Source: Sulfitobacter pontiacus
Lineage (GTDB): Bacteria > Pseudomonadota > Alphaproteobacteria > Rhodobacterales > Rhodobacteraceae
NCBI RefSeq assembly: GCF_040790665.1
Contig: NZ_CP160849.1
Coordinates: 2,962,929 to 3,026,928, forward strand
Reading direction: 5' to 3'
Length of the DNA: 64,000 nt
Below, one piece after another: positions 8,786 through 18,032 of the stretch. The stretch's first letter is position 1. Each line of letters opens with the position of its first letter. The notes under the pieces were generated by a model that was given only the letters and a program-made list of their open reading frames with translations, had not been told where the DNA came from and made no database searches. Both the position numbers and the translations under genes were made by a program.

Positions 8786-9877
8786 CTAGTGCCGTCGCTG
8801 CACCATAGAAGCCACTGCCGGGATCGGTGCCCGCGCAAACCGCGCGAAAAACGCTTCAAATTGCGGGCAGGACGCCTCTGCTCCGGTCAGTATCTCTTGC
8901 GCCTCAGGGTCCAGCGCTCTCATGACCCGTCCACGCATAAGCGACCACTGCGCTTGCCGCGTCTCTCCCATGTCAAAAAGCGCCGCCGACAGCGCCTGCA
9001 GCGCCCCGTTTGGCGGGGTATACCGGATGGCCACTGCCCCTTGTGGCACCGGTTGGCAGAATGCCGCCCCTCCGGACATGTGCGCGGCCCAGCCGCTCAC
9101 CAGATAGGCGTGATACCCGTCCACCGGTCCGCCCCCCTGCTGCGGTACGATCCGGCAGGCACGCGCAGCGGACTGAACCGCATCCTCCCACAGTGCAGGT
9201 GCCGCAGCGCCTGCAAACCGTAGCGCGGCACAAATCTCGGCCAGCAGATCCATATCCTGATCAAGATACGCCAGAATACCGGCAAAATTCAGGCCTCTGA
9301 TCGCTGTCGCCGGCAGTTGGGGGTCGCGCTGACCGTAGTCGGACAGATAAAAAACGATATGTGCCAGCTCATAGGATGCTTTCTTGTTGGGCAGCGCAAA
9401 GGTTTCGGATCGCGTGAAAAACCGGCGCAAGCGTGACTGCAGAGCGTCATCGCGCGGCACGGACATCCGACGCGCCAGTAGGCGCTGCGCTTCGGCGCGT
9501 TGCAGGTCAGACAGTTCCCCATCCGCCAGCCGCATGCGGGCCACCCAATGCACCAACCGCTCCCCCGCGTCGCCGGGCAAGCCCAGATCCTCAAGGTCCA
9601 GCGCGAGGGACAGGAAAAAGCGGTAGTACTGCGGAAAAAAGCGGATCGTCTCTTCGATGTGGTCATAGAAGGATGCATAGGGCACCAGAGCGTCTGGCGG
9701 GACAGGCATGTCCGCGCTTGCCAGAATCCCCAGCCATTCCGCGTTTTCCTTCAACCAGAACACATCCCCCGCAAGGCGTCGCTGTACCGCAAACATACGG
9801 CTGATCGCGGCGCTATCGGCGTGTTTGCGACCGCTATTGCGCGCACGTACGGATGAAAGCGGTATAACATTCGACAT
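8786..9877 (-). CDS. unknown helical protein beside the FTTG-repeat gene
   Basis: A 363-residue protein, mostly predicted helical, with no signal peptide and no motif I can name. It has a long Leu/Arg-rich middle, a YELAHIVFYLSDYG stretch near residue 180 and a mildly basic end. The ATG at 9877 (MSNVIPL) is preceded by a G-rich ribosome binding site; the frame stays open upstream to 10153, but that part is antisense to the neighbouring small gene's frame. It follows that small repeat gene by about 55 bases on the same strand, so the two are probably co-transcribed. Confidence 0.8.
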   Translation of the reverse strand: MSNVIPLSSVRARNSGRKHADSAAISRMFAVQRRLAGDVFWLKENAEWLGILASADMPVPPDALVPYASFYDHIEETIRFFPQYYRFFLSLALDLEDLGLPGDAGERLVHWVARMRLADGELSDLQRAEAQRLLARRMSVPRDDALQSRLRRFFTRSETFALPNKKASYELAHIVFYLSDYGQRDPQLPATAIRGLNFAGILAYLDQDMDLLAEICAALRFAGAAAPALWEDAVQSAARACRIVPQQGGGPVDGYHAYLVSGWAAHMSGGAAFCQPVPQGAVAIRYTPPNGALQALSAALFDMGETRQAQWSLMRGRVMRALDPEAQEILTGAEASCPQFEAFFARFARAPIPAVASMVQRRH

Positions 9878-9932
9878 AGGCCCCCCTTGGCAAGAAACCC
9901 CTGCGCCGGTTCCAGCGCAGGGTGTGTTTGGA

Positions 9933-10163
9933 TTAGCAGCCGGTGGTAAACAAACCGGTAAGCTCCCCAGTCGCCATGCCGCCTGCCTGCGGTCCCGACT
10001 GTAGCCCTGTGGTGAACAGCCCGGTGCCGTGGCCGCAATGGGGGTCTTGCCCTGCACGGATACAGCCGGTGGTATAAAACCCTGTCCCCGCCCCCTGATG
10101 GAGCGATGCCGCCCCGGCGTGAACATTCGGGAAAGCAGTTTCGACGTAGGCAATAGCGGTCAT
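9933..10163 (-). CDS. small protein with three TG(L/F)(F/Y)TTG repeats
   Basis: A 76-residue protein that starts at the ATG at 10163 with AAGGAAAA upstream. After a 25-residue leader-like N-terminus it carries three copies of a Gly-Thr motif: TGFYTTGC, TGLFTTGL and, as its last residues, TGLFTTGC. Cys also occurs in a DPHCGHG linker. The repeats sit at about residues 27, 47 and 69. The layout resembles a repeat-containing peptide precursor or a structural peptide, but no modification enzyme of a known class lies next to it. The downstream 363-residue gene is the only obvious partner. Confidence 0.75.
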   Translation of the reverse strand: MTAIAYVETAFPNVHAGAASLHQGAGTGFYTTGCIRAGQDPHCGHGTGLFTTGLQSGPQAGGMATGELTGLFTTGC

Positions 10164-10512
10164 GAGTTTTCCTTTTTGACGTGATTTTGAAATCGGCAAC
10201 TAAACCTCAAGCTGCACTCTCTTCATCAATCACCACCTAAGGGCTTTAACCTAGGCGACAAAAAGATCGCATTTTAACGATGTAAATCATCCACATGCGC
10301 TGCGTCTTTGATCCGGTTGAAACCACGCGACGATGCCGTGTTCTCCACAATAGCGACAATTGTAACGGAACGCAGGCAAAGCACCCCGCGGCGGCGCAGG
10401 CACTGTCGGCTCACCTTCGAATCGCGGGCGAAACATGCCCAAACCGGTGCAGCCCCCTTGCCCCATATTGCGGTATGCGCGATAGCTGCGGGGACCAATG
10501 CAGGGGGCCGCC
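10164..10512. other. 349-base intergenic region before xthA
   Basis: Holds the promoter side of the minus-strand FTTG-repeat gene (an A/T-rich stretch at 10200-10280) and the upstream region of xthA. Short open frames cross it on both strands (for example one ending with a CRYCGEHG stretch on the minus strand), but none has a convincing start or family. Confidence 0.4.
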
Positions 10513-11295
10513 ATGAAAATCGCCACGTTCAACATCAACGGGATCAAAGCGCGGATCGACGCCCTGCCCCAATGGCTCGACGAAGCGCAGCCCGACGTCG
10601 CCATTCTGCAAGAGATCAAATCCGTCGACGAAGGCTTCCCGCGCGAGCTGTTCGAGGATCGCGGCTATAACGTCGAGACCCACGGGCAGAAATCATTTAA
10701 CGGCGTCGCGATCCTGTCAAAGCTCCCGCTTGAGGATGTGACCCGTGGCCTGCCCGGGGACGACAGCGACGAACAGGCGCGCTATATCGAGGCAACGGTC
10801 GTGGGCGATCATTCTTCGGTTCGGCTTTGTGGGTTGTATCTGCCCAACGGCAACCCCGCGCCGGGCCCGAAGTACGATTACAAACTGGCGTGGATGCAGC
10901 GTCTTGAAGACCGTGCGCGCGCACTCTTGGCCGAGGAAACACCGTTTCTGCTGACGGGCGACTTCAACATCATTCCCCAGGCCGAAGACGCAGCAACGCC
11001 GGATGCCTGGCGTGAAGATGCGCTGTTTCGCCCTGAATCCCGCGCCGCCTGGCGACGTCTGCTGGCCCTTGGCCTGACAGAGGCGTTCCGCGCACGGACC
11101 CAAGGGCCGGGGCATTACAGCTTTTGGGATTATCAGGCAGGCGCGTGGAACCGCAACAACGGCATCCGTATCGACCATTTCCTGCTGAGCCCTACCATCG
11201 CCGACAGCCTGCGCGACTGCCAGATCGACAAGGATGTACGCGGACGCGAGAAACCCTCCGATCACGTGCCCGTCTGGGTGGAGCTTGACCTCTAG
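10513..11295 (+). CDS. xthA: exodeoxyribonuclease III / AP endonuclease
   Basis: Mg-dependent EEP-superfamily enzyme that nicks abasic sites and degrades 3' ends in base excision repair. The 260 residues contain FNINGIKAR at the start, LQEIK (metal Glu), LTGDFNI and the terminal SDHVPVWVEL with the catalytic His. An in-frame ATG at 10498 exists, but the ATG at 10513 has AGGGGG upstream and gives the canonical MKIATFN start. Confidence 0.95.
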   Translation: MKIATFNINGIKARIDALPQWLDEAQPDVAILQEIKSVDEGFPRELFEDRGYNVETHGQKSFNGVAILSKLPLEDVTRGLPGDDSDEQARYIEATVVGDHSSVRLCGLYLPNGNPAPGPKYDYKLAWMQRLEDRARALLAEETPFLLTGDFNIIPQAEDAATPDAWREDALFRPESRAAWRRLLALGLTEAFRARTQGPGHYSFWDYQAGAWNRNNGIRIDHFLLSPTIADSLRDCQIDKDVRGREKPSDHVPVWVELDL

Positions 11296-11321
11296 CTCGG
11301 ACGCACAAGCGCGGCCCTAGA

Positions 11322-11906
11322 TCACGCCTGAAGCTCGGCGTCCCAATAAAGAAAATCCATCCAGCTATCATGCAGGTAGTTGGGCGGGAATTTCCGGCCC
11401 ATATTGCGTAAATCCTCGGCTTGCGGCTGGCGCGGCGGTTTGCGCAGCTGAAACCCGGTCTGGTGCAGCGCCTTGGACCCTTTTTTCAGATTGCACGGGC
11501 TACACGCCGCAACAACGTTCTGCCAGCTTGTGATACCGCCCGCCGCACGGGGCACCACGTGGTCAAAGGTCAGATCCCCCCGTGCACCGCAGTACTGGCA
11601 GCAGAATTCGTCCCTCAGAAATAAATTAAAGCGCGTGAAGGCCACGCGCTTTTGAGGTTTGACATAATCTTTGAGAACGACCACCGACGGGATGCGAATT
11701 TGCATCGACGGGCTGTGAACATAGTCGTCATATTCAGCGACGATATCCACCCGATCCAGCCATTTGGCCTTCACCGCTTCCTGCCAGGGCCACAGCGACA
11801 ACGGATAGTAGGACAAGGGCCTGTAATCCGCGTTCAGCACAAGGGCCGGTTTGTTTTTCAGCCCTGCCGGGCTTCGGGTGAATTCAGTTCTAAAGTCGCC
11901 GTCCAT
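11322..11906 (-). CDS. HNH endonuclease family protein
   Basis: A 194-residue protein with a C-terminal HNH module: CQYCG, then DLTFDHVVPRAAGG, then CSPCN. The two CxxC pairs are zinc ligands and the DH/N residues the catalytic core. The N-terminus (NADYRPLSYYPLSLWPWQEAVKAKW) is typical of a widespread HNH family in alphaproteobacteria and cyanobacteria whose role is not known to me. It stands alone, and restriction activity should not be assumed. Confidence 0.88.
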   Translation of the reverse strand: MDGDFRTEFTRSPAGLKNKPALVLNADYRPLSYYPLSLWPWQEAVKAKWLDRVDIVAEYDDYVHSPSMQIRIPSVVVLKDYVKPQKRVAFTRFNLFLRDEFCCQYCGARGDLTFDHVVPRAAGGITSWQNVVAACSPCNLKKGSKALHQTGFQLRKPPRQPQAEDLRNMGRKFPPNYLHDSWMDFLYWDAELQA

Positions 11907-12119
11907 TGTTCGATAGCCCCTTGCCGTTCCGCGTCCGGTCCAGCGGGACAGCCCCGCTGATGCTTTCGACTATATCTCGTGGTTTGCGTCTGACAAGTCG
12001 CAAACGGATACAAGATGTCGCAGAATGCGTAAGCTGATTACGTAACAGGCATGTGACGGAAACGGCCAATCCGGCCGGGGCCTTCCTGCGGGTCGCGCAT
12101 GCGCCCGCAGGGGATGGGA

Positions 12120-12785
12120 TCAAAGACCCAGTTTGTCGCGCATAAAGGCCAGCGCCACGCTCAGCCCGTCGGGGGCGATTCCGTGGCCTGTGCCCTTCAT
12201 GATATGGGCGAAAACGTCCGTCCATCCGGCCTCTTGCAAGGTTTCGGCGGCCTGCGGCAGGGATTGCGGCGGGACAACATCATCGGCGTCGCCGTGCACC
12301 AGCAAGACCGGAGGGCGCACGACCGCTTCGTCTTTCAGGCTCTCGGGAGACAGCAAGCGGCCCGAAAACGCGACAACACCGGCCACGGCATCTTCGCGGC
12401 GCGGCGCGACATGCAGCGCCATCATCGTACCTTGGGAAAAGCCAAACAGCACAACCTGTTCGGGCAGCAGATCTTCGTCGACCATCAGCGCATCGAGAAA
12501 GGCGTTCAGGTCGTCGACCGCCTGCATCATCCCGCGTTCGGCTTCTTCCTCAGAGGAGTTATCGATCCAGGGGATCGGGAACCACTGGAACCCCATGGGC
12601 GCACCGGCACAGGCTTCGGGCGCATCGGGGGCCACGAACAGGGTGTCGGGCAGATGTTCCCCCAACGGGTCGGCAAGCCCCAGCAGATCGGCACCATTCG
12701 CGCCATAGCCATGCAGGAACACGACGGCAGACCGCGTTTCCCCCGAGACCGGTTCGCGGCGCTCTGCGTTTAGTACTCGTGTCAT
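12120..12785 (-). CDS. phospholipase/carboxylesterase-type alpha/beta hydrolase
   Basis: A cytosolic serine hydrolase of 221 residues. Visible are the oxyanion strand HGYGANGADLLGL, the nucleophile elbow GFSQGTM, the Asp segment LVHGDADDVVPP and the His in GTGHGI. This matches the carboxylesterase/acyl-protein thioesterase family. Its start overlaps the end of the glycosylase gene upstream by 4 bases (ATGA type), so they are coupled. Substrate unknown. Confidence 0.9.
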   Translation of the reverse strand: MTRVLNAERREPVSGETRSAVVFLHGYGANGADLLGLADPLGEHLPDTLFVAPDAPEACAGAPMGFQWFPIPWIDNSSEEEAERGMMQAVDDLNAFLDALMVDEDLLPEQVVLFGFSQGTMMALHVAPRREDAVAGVVAFSGRLLSPESLKDEAVVRPPVLLVHGDADDVVPPQSLPQAAETLQEAGWTDVFAHIMKGTGHGIAPDGLSVALAFMRDKLGL

Positions 12786-13414
12786 GAAATCCCTTCCCGT
12801 TGTTTTGCCACGCGGTAGTACGAAAACAGGATGCGGGCTGCAACCGATCGCCAGGGCGACCAGTCCTGCGCCATGTCCGCAAGCTGCTTCGGCTTTGGTC
12901 GCTGGGGCAGATCAAACAGGATTTTTGCGGCCTCTTGCAAGGCCAGATCGCCCTGCGGCAGGATATCGGCGCGGCCCAGCGAAAACATCGCATAGATCTG
13001 CGCCGTCCACAGCCCCACACCGGGCACCGCGGTCAGCGTCTCGATCACCACGGCATCAGGCGCGTCCCGCAACGCGGTATAGTCGATCCCGGCCTCGGCC
13101 AACGCCAACGCATAGCGGATTTTCTGGCGGCTCAGCCCCGCCGCGCGCAGGCCATCCTCGCCCGCGGTGAGTATCGCCGTCTCATGGGTCAGTCCCGCCG
13201 CATCCATCTTGGCACGCATGGCATTGGCCGACGCGACAGAGACTTGCTGGCTGATGATCGCCCCGATCAATGCGTCAAACCCGTCCGCACGCAACCGCAG
13301 AGGCAAAGGGCCAGTTGCGGCCAAGGCGGTAGCAAACTGCGGCACATGGGCCGCGAGCCACTCCGCCCCTTCAGCGACATCCGCGTCGCCAGTGATAATC
13401 CGTCCGATGCTCAT
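12782..13414 (-). CDS. AlkA-like DNA-3-methyladenine glycosylase
   Basis: Helix-hairpin-helix GPD glycosylase that removes alkylated bases. The 210 residues hold the HhH (LTAVPGVGLWTAQIYAMFSL) followed by the catalytic Asp in LPQGDLAL, and the early QQVSVASANAM segment of AlkA proteins. It overlaps cobK by 4 bases and the hydrolase gene by 4 bases, in the order cobK-glycosylase-hydrolase. Confidence 0.9.
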   Translation of the reverse strand: MSIGRIITGDADVAEGAEWLAAHVPQFATALAATGPLPLRLRADGFDALIGAIISQQVSVASANAMRAKMDAAGLTHETAILTAGEDGLRAAGLSRQKIRYALALAEAGIDYTALRDAPDAVVIETLTAVPGVGLWTAQIYAMFSLGRADILPQGDLALQEAAKILFDLPQRPKPKQLADMAQDWSPWRSVAARILFSYYRVAKQREGIS

Positions 13415-14169
13415 CCGGTTTTGCCCCCCTTTGTCAGCGTCTCGACCCAGTGGATCGCCGCATCCGGCGCAGCGCGAACCTGCGCGCCGACGGGGGCCGC
13501 CGGACGGTCAATGGCAATCACCCGTAGACCCAATGCGCGCGCTGCGTCCAGTTTGGGGCGGCTTGGCACGCCACCGACGTTGCGCAGGACCAGCGTATCG
13601 ATCTGCAAGGCGCGAAACAACGCCTCCTCCGCCGCCCGAGTGAAGGGCGGCTGGCCATAGACGGCTTCGGCAAAGGGGGGCAGCTTGGTCCGGGCATGCG
13701 CGTTGGTCTGCCGCAGATAAAGCCGCGCGCCTGCGAAGGGGGCGTAATCCTCCACCGTTCCGCGCCCCGTCGCGGCAAAGACCCGTGCTTTGGGTCGGAT
13801 CATCCGTGCCGCCGCCGCGACCGACGCGGCCCGTTCGACCGGTGCCGCGATGTCCCACATGGGCCGCAGGACACGCAGATAAGGCAGCCCCAACCGCGCG
13901 GTGGCGTCATAAGCGATCTGCGAAATATCCGCGTCAAACCCGTGTCCTGCGTCCAGCACCGCGGTAAACCCATGGGCGCGCAGGTAAGCTGCCATCTCAT
14001 CCACGGTGCGCGGCGACCAGATCTCTGATGGTACGGCCAGCGGGCCAAAGCTGCGCTCCGCCCGCCTTAACACCGCCCTTGCAGAGACGTCAGACCCCGC
14101 CAATGCAACAGCGATCTCATGCGCTTCGGCGCTGCCAGCGATCAGCAGAATATGGGGGGCCTGGTTCAT
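13411..14169 (-). CDS. cobK: precorrin-6A/cobalt-precorrin-6A reductase
   Basis: NAD(P)H-dependent reductase of corrin-ring synthesis. The 252 residues begin ILLIAGSAEAHEIA, show the DAGHGFDADIS and LPYLRVLRPMW segments typical of CobK, and end with RLRVIAIDRPA-like text. The start is ATG at 14169; the frame is open much further upstream, but that stretch is antisense to the transporter gene. No other cob genes are adjacent, so the pathway must lie elsewhere. Confidence 0.9.
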   Translation of the reverse strand: MNQAPHILLIAGSAEAHEIAVALAGSDVSARAVLRRAERSFGPLAVPSEIWSPRTVDEMAAYLRAHGFTAVLDAGHGFDADISQIAYDATARLGLPYLRVLRPMWDIAAPVERAASVAAAARMIRPKARVFAATGRGTVEDYAPFAGARLYLRQTNAHARTKLPPFAEAVYGQPPFTRAAEEALFRALQIDTLVLRNVGGVPSRPKLDAARALGLRVIAIDRPAAPVGAQVRAAPDAAIHWVETLTKGGKTG

Positions 14170-14244
14170 GGCGCGACCATCGTTGACCCCGCCGCGGGAC
14201 GCAAGGCCCTTGCAGCCCCCCAAAGCCCGGTCTACGCATTCACC

Positions 14245-15468
14245 ATGACAGTGATTGATGACACCCGCGCCAAGCGCAACGTCGCCGTGCTGGTGACCGC
14301 GCAGGCCTTTCTTGGCAGCCAGATGCCGATGTATTTTGTGGTCGGCGGATTGGCGGGGCAACAGCTGTCGCCGAACGTCTGCCTCGCGACGCTGCCGATC
14401 TCTATGATCGTCTTCGGGTCGATGACCACGGCCCCGTGGCTGTCGACGGTGATGCAACGCTTTGGCCGTCGCGCGGGCTTTGTGGCGGGCGCATTTGGCG
14501 GGATGACGGGGGCCGCACTTTGCGCCTATGCCCTGACGATCCAGAGCTTCATGACCTTCCTGCTGGGCAGCTATCTGATCGGCATCTACATGTGCTCGCA
14601 AGGGTTTTTCCGCTTTGCAGCGACGGACACCGCATCTGACGCGTTCCGGCCCAAGGCGATTTCCTATGTCATGGCGGGCGGGCTGATCTCGGCCATCATC
14701 GGGCCGCAGCTGGTAGGGTTTCTGACCGGAGCAAACGGCGATGCGACGATGATGCGGTTTTTCCCGGTCTACCTTGCCGCGATTGCGCTGAACGCTGTGG
14801 GCATGGTGCTTTTCGCCTTCCTCAACATCCCCAAGCCGCCGGTGCCGGCCGTGGATGCCCCCAAGGGCCGCACCCGGATGGAGCTTTTGAAGACCCCGCG
14901 CATCGCCGTCGCTGTGATCTGCGGGATGGTATCCTATGCGCTGATGAACCTTGTCATGACCTCGACGCCGCTGGCGGTTGTGGGCTGCGGCTATGACATC
15001 GTGGATGCGTCCCATGTGGTCACAGGCCACGTTCTGGCGATGTATGCGCCATCGTTTTTCACCGGCCACCTGATCGCGAAATTCGGGGTCGAAAAGATCC
15101 TCGGCCTTGGCATCGCGATCCTTGCGGGGGCCGGTGTGGTCGCGCTGCAGGGGGTGGAGCTGAACAACTTCTACATCGCGCTGATCCTGCTGGGGATCGG
15201 CTGGAACTTCGGCTTTATCGGCGCGACATCCATGCTGGCCGGTGCCCATGAACCGCACGAGCGTGGCCGCATGCAAGGTCTGAACGATCTGCTGGTCTTT
15301 GGCGGGGTGACCTTTGCGTCGCTGTCAAGCGGCGGGCTGATGAACTGCTCGGGCGGCAACCCCGTCGAAGGCTGGGCCGCCGTCAATATCGCGATGATCC
15401 CGTTTCTGGTGCTGGCAGGCGGGTCGCTGATCTGGCTGATGCTGCGGCAACGTAGCGCGCGGGTCTAG
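14245..15468 (+). CDS. major facilitator superfamily transporter
   Basis: About 407 residues with 12 predicted membrane helices, a normal MFS size. The loop after helix 2 has the form MQRFGRRAGFVAGAFGG, a variant of the MFS GxxxDRxGRR motif. The ATG at 14245 gives a short cytoplasmic start; the ribosome binding site is weak. The gene is divergent from cobK. The substrate cannot be told from the sequence. Confidence 0.85.
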   Translation: MTVIDDTRAKRNVAVLVTAQAFLGSQMPMYFVVGGLAGQQLSPNVCLATLPISMIVFGSMTTAPWLSTVMQRFGRRAGFVAGAFGGMTGAALCAYALTIQSFMTFLLGSYLIGIYMCSQGFFRFAATDTASDAFRPKAISYVMAGGLISAIIGPQLVGFLTGANGDATMMRFFPVYLAAIALNAVGMVLFAFLNIPKPPVPAVDAPKGRTRMELLKTPRIAVAVICGMVSYALMNLVMTSTPLAVVGCGYDIVDASHVVTGHVLAMYAPSFFTGHLIAKFGVEKILGLGIAILAGAGVVALQGVELNNFYIALILLGIGWNFGFIGATSMLAGAHEPHERGRMQGLNDLLVFGGVTFASLSSGGLMNCSGGNPVEGWAAVNIAMIPFLVLAGGSLIWLMLRQRSARV

Positions 15469-15470
15469 CG

Positions 15471-16238
15471 CTACCAACGCCCCGACAAAGCCCGCCACGA
15501 CAGGGCGAAATCATTCATCGGCGGCAGTTCTGCGGCGCTGACACGCCCGGGGGCGGCGATGGCCGCGCTCAGCACCTTGTCTGCCGCGCCGACGCTATAC
15601 ATCGCCGGTCGCGCCGCTATCGAGATCTTACCACGGTTGGCCCGCGCCTGTCGTAACCGCGCCCGTGCCTTTTGGGCCAGCGCCACAACGCCAGCGTCGG
15701 TGCCGTCCAACAACGGGACGCGCCCCTGCTCTACCAGCTGCGGGATTGCGTGCAGCCAAGCCGCCACCCCCGCCCCATAGGCCGCACCGCGCACCGTGGT
15801 CTCCTCCGCTGGTCCCAAAGCCCGCGCGGCCACCCACATCAGATGGCCCGCGGTCTGGTCGATATAGGCGTCGAAATGGGCGGCATCTTCAAAGGCGTCG
15901 CGGTAGATATCCCACCGCCGCGCGGCGGCCAGCGTGTCCAGCAACACAGCGTCTTCGGGCGAGATAGCCAGTGCAAGGGGCGTCGCAACCTCGTGCCGCC
16001 GCACAACGCCACGGTTCGCGATCTCGTCACAGACATCGCGCCACCACTGCAAACGCATCTCGGCGATCATGGTTTCCTGCGTCACCCAGGGCGCGCGCGC
16101 CACCTCGATATTAAAGGCATACAGCGGGAACAACACACGGCGTGCGGCCACGGGGGCCGCCATGCTGGCGCGAAAGCGCAGCGGATCGGCACGCTCGATA
16201 ATTGCCGCGCAGGCGCTTAGATCGGCATCAAATTCCAT
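15471..16238 (-). CDS. squalene/phytoene synthase family protein
   Basis: An all-helical protein of 255 residues with the family layout (RFRASMAAP, LFPLYAFNIEVAR, MRLQWWRD). The first Asp-rich motif of true prenyl synthases is not clear, so it may be closer to the NDUFAF6-like branch than to a carotenoid or hopanoid enzyme. Start chosen at ATG 16238; this lies inside the last codons of cimA upstream. It converges with the MFS gene, with 2 bases between the stops. Confidence 0.8.
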   Translation of the reverse strand: MEFDADLSACAAIIERADPLRFRASMAAPVAARRVLFPLYAFNIEVARAPWVTQETMIAEMRLQWWRDVCDEIANRGVVRRHEVATPLALAISPEDAVLLDTLAAARRWDIYRDAFEDAAHFDAYIDQTAGHLMWVAARALGPAEETTVRGAAYGAGVAAWLHAIPQLVEQGRVPLLDGTDAGVVALAQKARARLRQARANRGKISIAARPAMYSVGAADKVLSAAIAAPGRVSAAELPPMNDFALSWRALSGRW

Positions 16239-16243
16239 GGGTC

Positions 16244-17860
16244 CTATCCCTTGCGGTCGCGGATCAGCTTCCAGCGGATCGCGTCCAACAGCGCTTCGAA
16301 AGACGCATCGACGATGTTGGCCGACACACCCACGGTAGACCAACGCCGCCCCTGCCCGTCTTCGCTGTCGATGATCACCCGCGTCACCGCCTCTGTGCCA
16401 CCTTGCGTGATCCGCACCTTGAAATCCACCAGATGCATATCCTCCAGCAGCGCCGAGTACTGCCCCAGATCCTTGACCAGCGCCTTGCTGAGCGCGTTCA
16501 CCGGCCCGCGGTCGCAGCCTTCGGCATCCATGCTCTCGCTCACCGACAGACGTTTCTCGCCATCCACCTTCACGACGACAACCGCTTCTGACAGGCTGAC
16601 CATCTGGTCGTATTTGTTTTTGCGCCGCTCGACGGTCACACGATAGCGTTTTACCTCGAAGAGATCCGGCATCTGCCCCAGAGCCTTCCGCGCTAGCAGC
16701 TCAAAGCTGGCCTGAGCGGTGTCATAGCTATAGCCTTCGGCCTCGCGCGCCTTCACCTCGTCAAGGATCTGCCCCAAGGCCGGATCCCCCTTGGCGATGG
16801 TCAAGCCCGCACTTTCAAGGCGCCGGCGCAGGTTTGACTGGCCCGCCTGGTTCGACATGGGGATGATGCGCGTGTTGCCGACCAGCGCGGGGTCGATATG
16901 TTCATAAGTGGACGGGTCTTTCAGGATCGCGCTGGCATGCAGCCCCGCCTTATGCGCAAAGGCCGACGACCCGACAAAGGCCGCCTGTTTGGTCGGCACC
17001 CGGTTCAAGATCTCGTCCAGTGCACGGCTGATCTGGGTAAGGTTCGCCAGACCGTCTAGCGGGATTCCCGTGTCGAAACGGCTGGCATAGGGTTCTTTCA
17101 GCAGCAGGATCGGGATCAGCGTGGTCAGGTTGGCATTGCCGCAGCGTTCGCCCAAGCCGTTCAACGTGCCCTGTATCTGCCGCGCGCCCGCGTCAATGGC
17201 GGCCAGCGAACAGGCGACCGCGTTTTCGGTGTCGTTATGGGTATGGATGCCCAGATGATCGCCGGGGATGCCTGCGGCGATGACCTCGGCTGTCATACGC
17301 CCGACCTCGGCGGGCATGGTGCCGCCATTGGTATCACAAAGCACGATCCACCGCGCGCCAGCCTCATAGGCCGCCTTGATGGCGGTCAGCGCATAATCGG
17401 GATTGGCGCGGTAGCCATCAAAAAAATGCTCCGCATCGAACAGCGCCTCGCGGCCCTGCGCCACCAGATGCGCGATAGACTTCGCGATATTATCCGTGTT
17501 CTCATCCAGCGTGATCCCGAGCGCTGCCGAGACGTGAAAATCATGGGTCTTTCCCACCAAGCAGACCGTCCGCGTGCCCGCATTCATCACCGCCGCCAGC
17601 ACATCATCGTTCTGCGCCGACATGCCGTTGCGCTTGGTCATACCAAAGGCCGTCATCTTCGCCCGCGTGGTCGGTGCCGCGTCGAAAAAGGCACTGTCCG
17701 TCGGGTTCGCGCCGGGCCAGCCGCCCTCGATGTAGTCCACCCCCAGCGTATCGAGCGCGGTCGCAATCGTGATCTTTTCCGCGGTCGAGAATTGCACCCC
17801 TTGGGTCTGCTGCCCGTCGCGCAGCGTGGTGTCATACAGATAAAGGCGTTCGCGGGTCAT
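16244..17860 (-). CDS. cimA: citramalate synthase
   Basis: Condenses pyruvate and acetyl-CoA to citramalate, a threonine-independent entry into isoleucine synthesis. The 538 residues start with the HMGL TIM-barrel motif LYDTTLRDGQQTQG, have the metal-binding HTHNDTENAV and GLGERCGNA, and a C-terminal LeuA-type regulatory dimer domain (about 400-530). It is distinguished from LeuA by the DTTLRDGQQ context and length. It sits between cysS and the prenyl-synthase-like gene. Confidence 0.92.
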   Translation of the reverse strand: MTRERLYLYDTTLRDGQQTQGVQFSTAEKITIATALDTLGVDYIEGGWPGANPTDSAFFDAAPTTRAKMTAFGMTKRNGMSAQNDDVLAAVMNAGTRTVCLVGKTHDFHVSAALGITLDENTDNIAKSIAHLVAQGREALFDAEHFFDGYRANPDYALTAIKAAYEAGARWIVLCDTNGGTMPAEVGRMTAEVIAAGIPGDHLGIHTHNDTENAVACSLAAIDAGARQIQGTLNGLGERCGNANLTTLIPILLLKEPYASRFDTGIPLDGLANLTQISRALDEILNRVPTKQAAFVGSSAFAHKAGLHASAILKDPSTYEHIDPALVGNTRIIPMSNQAGQSNLRRRLESAGLTIAKGDPALGQILDEVKAREAEGYSYDTAQASFELLARKALGQMPDLFEVKRYRVTVERRKNKYDQMVSLSEAVVVVKVDGEKRLSVSESMDAEGCDRGPVNALSKALVKDLGQYSALLEDMHLVDFKVRITQGGTEAVTRVIIDSEDGQGRRWSTVGVSANIVDASFEALLDAIRWKLIRDRKG

Positions 17861-17891
17861 AGGCTGCGCCCTTTCAGTTGCTCACTCTTGA

Positions 17892-17971
17892 GGTCGTGCA
17901 CTTCGCACGACCAGCCCCCGTCCGCCCCCACGGGCGGGGGCTTCGCCCCAACCCTCGGCCGGGGGCTGGTC
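17892..17971. terminator. nested GC-rich hairpins between cysS and cimA
   Basis: Three inverted repeats are nested within 80 bases: GGTCGTGC/GCACGACC (17892-17912), GACCAGCCCCCG/CGGGGGCTGGTC (17909-17920 with 17960-17971) and an inner GCCCCC/GGGGGC (17924-17941). They lie downstream of the minus-strand cysS and upstream of cimA, so one probable use is termination of cysS transcripts. Confidence 0.6.
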
Positions 17972-18032
17972 TGCGTTGTGATATGGGTCATTAAGTGCCG
18001 ATTTTTCGTGCGCAGACGCGAACAACCATTCA

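Noticed and set aside
10287..10472. Minus-strand frame with CRYCGEHG before xthA
   Set aside because: No ribosome binding site, no family, and the cysteines alone are too little evidence for a gene.
13411..15276. 621-codon frame extending cobK to 15276
   Set aside because: The part above 14169 is antisense to a clear MFS transporter gene; only the cobK part has protein-like text.
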